Source: Brenneria rubrifaciens (lineage in GTDB: Bacteria; Pseudomonadota; Gammaproteobacteria; Enterobacterales; Enterobacteriaceae). From it: DNA of 64,000 nt. Both the position numbers and the translations under genes were made by a program. Position 1 is the stretch's first letter. Each line of letters opens with the position of its first letter. The stretch spans positions 1,736,001-1,800,000 of the forward strand of contig NZ_CP034035.1 in NCBI RefSeq assembly GCF_005484945.1, in the 5' to 3' direction. The notes beneath the pieces are model-generated. The model did no database searches, was not told the DNA's origin, and saw only the letters and a list, made by a program, of their open reading frames with translations. Positions 59,073-64,000 of this stretch are shown one piece after another.

Positions 59073-60403
59073 CGATCCCTTACAAAACCCTGCCACCCAA
59101 TAGCAGGCCGCCGCAAACGGCAGAGAGTGACGTCCTGCTGTCCCGACGTCAGCGCGTGCTGGGCAGCGGATACCGCCTGTTTTACGAGCAGCCGTTGCAA
59201 GTGTCTCGTGGCGAGGGCGTCTGGCTGTTCGACCCGCACGGCAACCGTTATCTGGATGTTTATAACAATGTGGCCTCCGTCGGTCATTGTCACCCGGCGG
59301 TGGTCGACGCAATGGCAAGGCAAAGCGCCACATTGAATACCCATACCCGCTATCTTCACGAGGCGATTGTCGATTTTGCCGAAGATTTACTGACGGAGTT
59401 TCCGGCTGATCTGGACAACGTCATGTTTACCTGCACGGGCAGCGAAGCCAACGATTTGGCGTTGCGTATCGCCCGGCACGTTACCGGCGGCAGCGGCGTG
59501 TTAGTGACCCGCTGGGCGTATCATGGGGTGACCAGCGCGCTGGCCGAAGTCTCTCCGTCGCTAGGCAGCGGCGTGCCGCGAGGCGACCACGCCAGATTGA
59601 TTGAAGCGCCCGATCAATATCGTCGTCCCGGTGAGTTCATCGCCAGCATTAAGTCAACGCTCGCCATGATGGAGCAGGACGGCATCCGGCCGGCGGCGCT
59701 GTTGGTGGATACCCTTTTTTCCAGCGATGGGGTGTTCTGCGCCCCGGAAGGCGAGATGGCCCAGGCCGCGGCGCTTGTGCGTCAGGCGGGCGGGTTGTTT
59801 ATCGCCGATGAGGTTCAGCCGGGCTTTGGGCGTACCGGGGAGACGATGTGGGGGTTTGCCCGGCATGGCGTCGTGCCCGATCTGGTGAGTCTGGGCAAAC
59901 CGATGGGGAATGGTCATCCGATAGCCGGTCTGGTCGGTCGTTCAGCGCTGTTTGATGCGTTTGGCCGCGACGTGCGCTACTTCAACACCTTCGGTGGCAA
60001 TCCGGTATCCTGTCAGGCGGCGCATGCCGTGCTGCGGGTGATTCGGGAAGAGCAATTGCGACAGAATGCACGGCGCGTTGGCGGTTATCTACAGCGGGGG
60101 TTAGTTCAACTGGCGCGGGAGTTTCCATTGTTGGGCGATATACGCGCCTACGGCCTTTTCATTGGCGCGGAACTGGTGACGGATCGTGAGCGAAAACGGC
60201 CAGCCACTGCGCTGACGGCGAAAGTGGTTAATGCGATGCGTCAGCGAGGCGTGCTGATCGGCGCCACCGGCCCCGCAGCCAATATACTGAAGATACGCCC
60301 GCCGCTGGTCTTCAGAGAAGAACACGCTGATGTGTTTCTGAATACCCTGAACGATGTGCTGAAATTATCGGCGATACAGAATTACTCTCCGGCAACCTCC
60401 TAA
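59069..60403 (+). CDS. AGXT2L-type PLP phospho-lyase (class III aminotransferase fold)
   Basis: 444 residues from MTIPYKTLPPNSRPP; GGAGG lies upstream and the start overlaps the kinase stop. PLP Lys in DLVSLGKPMGNGHPIAGLVG, cofactor contact DEVQPGFGRTGE, FNTFGGNPVSCQAAHAVL. The sequence style (VYNNVASVGHCHPAVVDAM) is that of the ethanolamine-phosphate / 5-phosphohydroxylysine phospho-lyase group rather than GabT. Predicted reaction: O-phospho amino alcohol to aldehyde + NH3 + phosphate. A true aminotransferase role remains possible. Confidence 0.82.
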   Translation: MTIPYKTLPPNSRPPQTAESDVLLSRRQRVLGSGYRLFYEQPLQVSRGEGVWLFDPHGNRYLDVYNNVASVGHCHPAVVDAMARQSATLNTHTRYLHEAIVDFAEDLLTEFPADLDNVMFTCTGSEANDLALRIARHVTGGSGVLVTRWAYHGVTSALAEVSPSLGSGVPRGDHARLIEAPDQYRRPGEFIASIKSTLAMMEQDGIRPAALLVDTLFSSDGVFCAPEGEMAQAAALVRQAGGLFIADEVQPGFGRTGETMWGFARHGVVPDLVSLGKPMGNGHPIAGLVGRSALFDAFGRDVRYFNTFGGNPVSCQAAHAVLRVIREEQLRQNARRVGGYLQRGLVQLAREFPLLGDIRAYGLFIGAELVTDRERKRPATALTAKVVNAMRQRGVLIGATGPAANILKIRPPLVFREEHADVFLNTLNDVLKLSAIQNYSPATS

Positions 60404-60490
60404 ATTAAGGCGAGAGGCGCAAGTCGGGGTAGTGCTATTGCGTGCGCGGGAATTGCCGTCCCGCCGCCGCACACGCCCGGCAAAGCGTGC

Positions 60491-61807
60491 TCAATCGTGG
60501 CCGCTTGACTTAAAGTTTGTGGCGGAACGGGGCTGCTGCGCGGCATCTTCAGCTTCAGACGCTTTTACGCCGGCCGCTTCAGTCTCTTTACCCTCAGTCG
60601 GCTTAGTGGCTTTCACGCCAATCGGTTCAGCCTCTTCGACGCCAAAGCCAGAGGCTGAGAGGCCTTTTTGTACAATAAACTTCTGTTTGTCAGTTGGGGA
60701 GAGGTTCAACAGAGAAAAATCCGACGTTGATTCCATTTCAATAATTTCACTTTTTTTATTGCCTTCCATTTGACGTAAAACCCGGTAAACCTGCGCCACG
60801 GCTTGCAGGGTTTCTCGGGGAATGTAATGACCTTCCGGCGTGGAGCGATAAAGCGTCCGGGTCAGCCAGATAAAACGAACGATGGGGATTTCGGCCTTTT
60901 TTGCCTGTTCGATAAACTGTCTGGCCTGCTGATCCTCGGCTTTACACACGATGCGGGGTAAGGGCGTTTTGCCCGGCCGATAGTAAAGCGCTACCGCATA
61001 GTGGGTAGGGTTAACCAATAACATATCGGCGTCTTCTACTCGTCCTTTAGGACGCTCCGTCACTGGCTTGTTCAGCAACTCCTGCGCCACCGATTTGCGG
61101 TGGCCTTTCATATGCGGATCGCCTTCGGAATTCTTGTGCTCGCTACGTAAATCCTCGTGACTCATGCGCTGTTGCTTGAGGAAAAAGTATTTTTGCAGGC
61201 CGAAATCCATCACCGAGAGCACCAGTAGTGCGGTGAGCGTGGTGCGGGAGATACGGGCCAACAGGTCTTTCACGCCGTGCCAAAAGCCGTCCAAATCGCC
61301 GTAGGCCAACTCGACTAACGATTCTAACTCCGGCACCACGACTTTGTAGAAAATGGTGCCGATGACGATCGCTTTTAAAATGTTGGTCACCATTTCCGTC
61401 AGCTTGCGCATGGAAAACATCTGTTTGATCTGATTAATCGGATTTAACCGGTTCAGATCGAGCTTTAACGCTTCTGTCGCAAACAGCGGGCCGTACTGAA
61501 TCCAACCGCCGGCGATACGCAGAAACACGGCCACCGCTACCCCGATCAGGCAGAACAACCCAGCCAGCGTGATAGCATCATGAAATATTTCCTTAACCGC
61601 CAGACCAAATGGCTCGTCAAGCCGCTGCAACGGGAGTTGCATCAACGCCTGTAACTTGTCCATAGTAGTATCCGCCAGCGCCAGTACGCACTCGATCAGA
61701 CCCGCGCAGATCAGCAGCTTGGGAACGTCCTGGCTTTGCCCGACTTCGCCTTTGCGTCGCGCATCTTGAAGTTTTTTTGGGGTGGGTTTTTCCGTTTTTT
61801 CACTCAT
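60491..61807 (-). CDS. hrcU: Type III secretion export-gate switch protein HrcU
   Basis: YscU/FlhB-family component of the Hrp export apparatus that switches substrate specificity. 438 residues. Four membrane helices within the first ~215 residues, then the cytoplasmic domain with the self-cleavage motif NPTH at 266-269 intact. The family usually ends near 355-370. Here about 89 extra residues follow RQMEG (from about 350), acidic and repeat-like, with GVKATKPTEG and GVKASEAED. Last gene of the hrcQRSTU run, 13 bp after hrcT. Convergent with the catabolic island. Confidence 0.95.
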   Translation of the reverse strand: MSEKTEKPTPKKLQDARRKGEVGQSQDVPKLLICAGLIECVLALADTTMDKLQALMQLPLQRLDEPFGLAVKEIFHDAITLAGLFCLIGVAVAVFLRIAGGWIQYGPLFATEALKLDLNRLNPINQIKQMFSMRKLTEMVTNILKAIVIGTIFYKVVVPELESLVELAYGDLDGFWHGVKDLLARISRTTLTALLVLSVMDFGLQKYFFLKQQRMSHEDLRSEHKNSEGDPHMKGHRKSVAQELLNKPVTERPKGRVEDADMLLVNPTHYAVALYYRPGKTPLPRIVCKAEDQQARQFIEQAKKAEIPIVRFIWLTRTLYRSTPEGHYIPRETLQAVAQVYRVLRQMEGNKKSEIIEMESTSDFSLLNLSPTDKQKFIVQKGLSASGFGVEEAEPIGVKATKPTEGKETEAAGVKASEAEDAAQQPRSATNFKSSGHD

Positions 61808-61820
61808 CGGCGATCACCTG

Positions 61821-62621
61821 TTAGTGAGCTGACTGGCGAAAAATGAGCGGAAAGAGGTGTTTCAAATCAGGCAGCGCCAGTATTTTTTGCTCGACCAGAT
61901 AGTGCAGAACCGGCAGGTAGACGATAAAAAACGCCATACCGACCAGACATTTGGCCGGCATAGATAACACGAACACCTGCAATTGCGGGCTGTAGAGACT
62001 GAGCAGGGAAATACTGAACTCCAGCAGCAGTAGCAGTGCGACCAGCGGGCCGGCATAGACCACCAGGTTGGTGAAGGTGTCGGCCAGCAATTTCAGGTAA
62101 ATTTCAAATCCGATTTCGCCAGGCGCGGGAAGCCAGTCGAGTGCGGGCCACAGGCGGTAACTGTCCCATATCAGTTGCGTCAGCCCGGTAATCCCGAGGC
62201 TAATGATCAGCAACAGGATAATCAGTTGCTTAATCAGATGGCCAAGCGGCGTACTGTCCGCCCCCAACGCCGGGTTGAGCTGGCCGCCCATCAGCGCGCC
62301 ACGCTGGTTGTCGAACAGCGCGCCCACCGATTCAAACAACCAGAACGGCATTGCCAGTATCAGGGCGATGATTAGCCCGACGATGGCCTCCTTTAGCAAA
62401 AGCCCCGGCAGTATCGGCCATGTGAGCGGCCTTAACAGCAACTGCTGCTGGATAACCGGCGCTTGCAATAGCGTCAGGGAGATGACCACCGAATTGCGCA
62501 GCATGCCTTTAAGCACATTGAGCGAAAACGCCGGCACCAGAATAAAACAGGGATAAATGCGCGCGATCCCCAGCGTGATGGCAATAATAAAGTCATAAAC
62601 ATGCTGAATGGTGGAGATCAT
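61821..62621 (-). CDS. hrcT: Type III secretion export apparatus protein HrcT
   Basis: SctT/FliR-family inner-membrane subunit of the export gate, 266 residues with about six hydrophobic segments (FSLNVLKGMLRNSVVISLTLL; LPGLLLKEAIVGLIIALILAMPFWLFESVGALFDNQRG). The GALFDNQRG stretch is characteristic. It lies 11 bp after hrcS on the same strand. Confidence 0.94.
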   Translation of the reverse strand: MISTIQHVYDFIIAITLGIARIYPCFILVPAFSLNVLKGMLRNSVVISLTLLQAPVIQQQLLLRPLTWPILPGLLLKEAIVGLIIALILAMPFWLFESVGALFDNQRGALMGGQLNPALGADSTPLGHLIKQLIILLLIISLGITGLTQLIWDSYRLWPALDWLPAPGEIGFEIYLKLLADTFTNLVVYAGPLVALLLLLEFSISLLSLYSPQLQVFVLSMPAKCLVGMAFFIVYLPVLHYLVEQKILALPDLKHLFPLIFRQSAH

Positions 62622-62632
62622 GTGCGCGCTCC

Positions 62633-62893
62633 TCAGACCCCGGTATGTTGAATCATGTTAAAAGCGGAGATCGCCAACTGCATCAGTTCGACGCCAATCC
62701 AGCGGCCGGAGAGCGCCAGCGCCAGCCCGACGGAAATCAACTTGACGGCGAACGGCAGCGTTTGATCCTGCAATTGCATGACGGCCTGCAATAGCGAGAT
62801 TAAAACGCCGACAATTACGGCGACCAGCAGCGGCGGGGCGGAAAGCAACACCACCATCACCATGCCCTGTCGGAAAAGCGTGATTATCTCCAT
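62633..62893 (-). CDS. hrcS: Type III secretion export apparatus protein HrcS
   Basis: SctS/FliQ-family subunit, 86 residues, two membrane hairpin helices. The motif LISLLQAVMQLQDQTLPFAVKL is the FliQ-family core. A GAGG-type site precedes it, and it lies 7 bp after hrcR. Confidence 0.95.
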   Translation of the reverse strand: MEIITLFRQGMVMVVLLSAPPLLVAVIVGVLISLLQAVMQLQDQTLPFAVKLISVGLALALSGRWIGVELMQLAISAFNMIQHTGV

Positions 62894-62900
62894 GCCATCC

Positions 62901-63554
62901 TCACAAATAACTGTAGAAAAGGCCGTCCAGCAGACGCGTCCAGCCGTTAATCAGCACGAACAGCAGCAGCTTGAGCGGCAGGGAAAGCGTCATTGGGGCG
63001 ACCATTTGCATCCCCAGCGCCAACAGGACATTCGAGACGATCAGATCGATGACAATAAACGGGATGTAGATCAGAAACCCTATTTTGAACCCCGCTTGCA
63101 GTTCGGATAGCACGAAGGCTGGGATCACCAGCAGCAAGTTTTGCGTATTGACCTTATCCGACATGGAAGCAGGCCACATGCGCAGGCTGTTTTCGTGCAA
63201 ATGGGTAAGAATATCCGGGTCGGTGTTGCGCGACATAAACGTTTGCAGGGGCGTGAGCGCATAGGCGGCGCTTTCCTGTAGCCCCGTAATATCGGTCATA
63301 TCCAGCGGATTTTCCTTAACGCGGGTTGACATGTCTTGAAACACCGGGGCCATGACGAAAATGGTGGCGGCGAGGGCAATCCCATACAGCGCCATATTGG
63401 GCGGCACCTGTTGCACGCCGATGGCGTTGCGTGTGATTAGCAGCACGATGGAAATCTTCAGGAAACAGGTGCAGACAATCATCATGAGCGGGATCAACGA
63501 TAACGCGCCTAAAAACAGCGCGAACATCAACGGATCGAATCCTCCCGATGTCAT
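62901..63554 (-). CDS. hrcR: Type III secretion export apparatus protein HrcR
   Basis: SctR/FliP-family subunit, 217 residues. FliP-family signatures: the first block [23 protein letters not shown] and the second [23 protein letters not shown]. No signal peptide, as in non-flagellar members. The start overlaps the end of hrcQ by 4 bp (ATGA). Confidence 0.96.
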   Translation of the reverse strand: MTSGGFDPLMFALFLGALSLIPLMMIVCTCFLKISIVLLITRNAIGVQQVPPNMALYGIALAATIFVMAPVFQDMSTRVKENPLDMTDITGLQESAAYALTPLQTFMSRNTDPDILTHLHENSLRMWPASMSDKVNTQNLLLVIPAFVLSELQAGFKIGFLIYIPFIVIDLIVSNVLLALGMQMVAPMTLSLPLKLLLFVLINGWTRLLDGLFYSYL

Positions 63555-64000
63555 TGTCCCGACTCCTGCATCGCCGCAGCGCTGTCCAGCCCGCTTAGCC
63601 GCCGGGTGATCTGTAATCCCAGTTTACCTTCCACATCAACCAGTTCGCCTTGCGCCAGCGGCAGGTCGCCGTGATACAGCCATGCTTCGCCCGGCACGAT
63701 GTGGCTTAACGTCAACACGGCGCCCGGCGCCAGCCGTTGCAGCGTCGGTAATGTCAAGGTGACGTTGCCGCACCGGACATGCAAGGCGAGCGGCAGCGGC
63801 GGCAGCGGAGAGGCGTTGTCAGATGGCGTGCCCGTGATGTCGTCGTCGGTAATGTCAGCGTAATTTTCTGGTGCCGGATCGTCAAAAGCAGTGTTCACAG
63901 GAGCGCTCTCCATGTCGGTGACGGTAAATTGATAAGGGGCAACGCCATTCAGTTGCAAGGTGCCGTGCAGATACCACGGCGGCAGAACCAGCGTTCCCTG
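63551..64000 (-). CDS. hrcQ: Type III secretion sorting-platform protein HrcQ, partial
   Basis: The C-terminal 149 residues of HrcQ (SctQ/FliN-FliM family), a cytoplasmic C-ring/sorting component; the N-terminus is beyond the right edge. The reading frame is open up to the edge ([21 protein letters not shown]), so an internal TTG at 63958 is not a start. A disordered acidic linker ([18 protein letters not shown]) precedes the SpoA domain ([24 protein letters not shown]...[23 protein letters not shown]). The order hrcQ-R-S-T-U is that of plant Hrp clusters. Confidence 0.93.
   Translation of the reverse strand, partial: QGTLVLPPWYLHGTLQLNGVAPYQFTVTDMESAPVNTAFDDPAPENYADITDDDITGTPSDNASPLPPLPLALHVRCGNVTLTLPTLQRLAPGAVLTLSHIVPGEAWLYHGDLPLAQGELVDVEGKLGLQITRRLSGLDSAAAMQESGQ

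Noticed and set aside
63551..63958. hrcQ starting at TTG 63958
   Set aside because: The frame stays open to the window edge with HrcQ-like sequence before it, so this is an internal codon of a truncated gene.

Overview
This window comes from an enterobacterial plant pathogen, most likely a soft-rot or tree-canker member of the Pectobacteriaceae (Pectobacterium or Brenneria rather than Dickeya). The evidence is an Escherichia-like core gene order combined with a secreted GH5-CBM3 cellulase of the Pectobacterium CelV type and the hrcQRSTU end of a plant-type (Hrp) type III secretion cluster. The assignment rests on protein resemblance recalled from memory, not on a search.

Layout. Positions 1-6046 hold the start of fabI and the complete sapABCDF peptide-transporter operon, all on the minus strand. 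Positions 6283-9116 hold an unrecognised 285-residue protein, a Fur-controlled RyhB small RNA and the cellulase gene celV. Positions 9153-16135 hold pspF, divergent from a sigma-54-driven pspABC, then ycjX-ycjF and tyrR. Positions 16206-23289 hold tpx, the murein-peptide pair mpaA/mppA, zntB, the anaerobic small RNA FnrS with its FNR site, ttcA, a DUF333 lipoprotein and ldhA. Positions 23531-31194 hold ydbH-ynbE (without ydbL), azoR and hrpA. Positions 31218-39160 hold an EcsC-family protein, a GAF-EAL c-di-GMP phosphodiesterase, the serine protease YdgD, asr, rstBA, folM and one orphan gene. Positions 39227-47641 hold dauA, chaA, chaC, a DUF481 outer-membrane protein, an acyltransferase, an effector-like protein and a GlsB/YeaQ-type membrane protein.

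Positions 47712-60403 form a catabolic island. It has a spermidine/putrescine-type ABC importer whose ATPase is encoded apart from its binding protein and permeases, a GabR-like MocR regulator divergent from gabT-gabD, and a three-gene operon for a short-chain dehydrogenase, an aminoglycoside-phosphotransferase-fold kinase and a class III aminotransferase-fold enzyme. The last two look like an amino-alcohol (or hydroxylysine) kinase and its PLP-dependent phospho-lyase. A perfect palindrome, TGATGCATCA, lies upstream of the binding-protein gene and of the three-gene operon. A degenerate copy precedes the ATPase gene, which suggests one shared regulon.

Positions 60491-64000 are the outer edge of the hrp/hrc cluster (hrcU, hrcT, hrcS, hrcR and part of hrcQ). 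HrcU carries an unusual C-terminal tail of about 89 residues. No tRNA, rRNA, CRISPR array, insertion sequence or prophage was seen.
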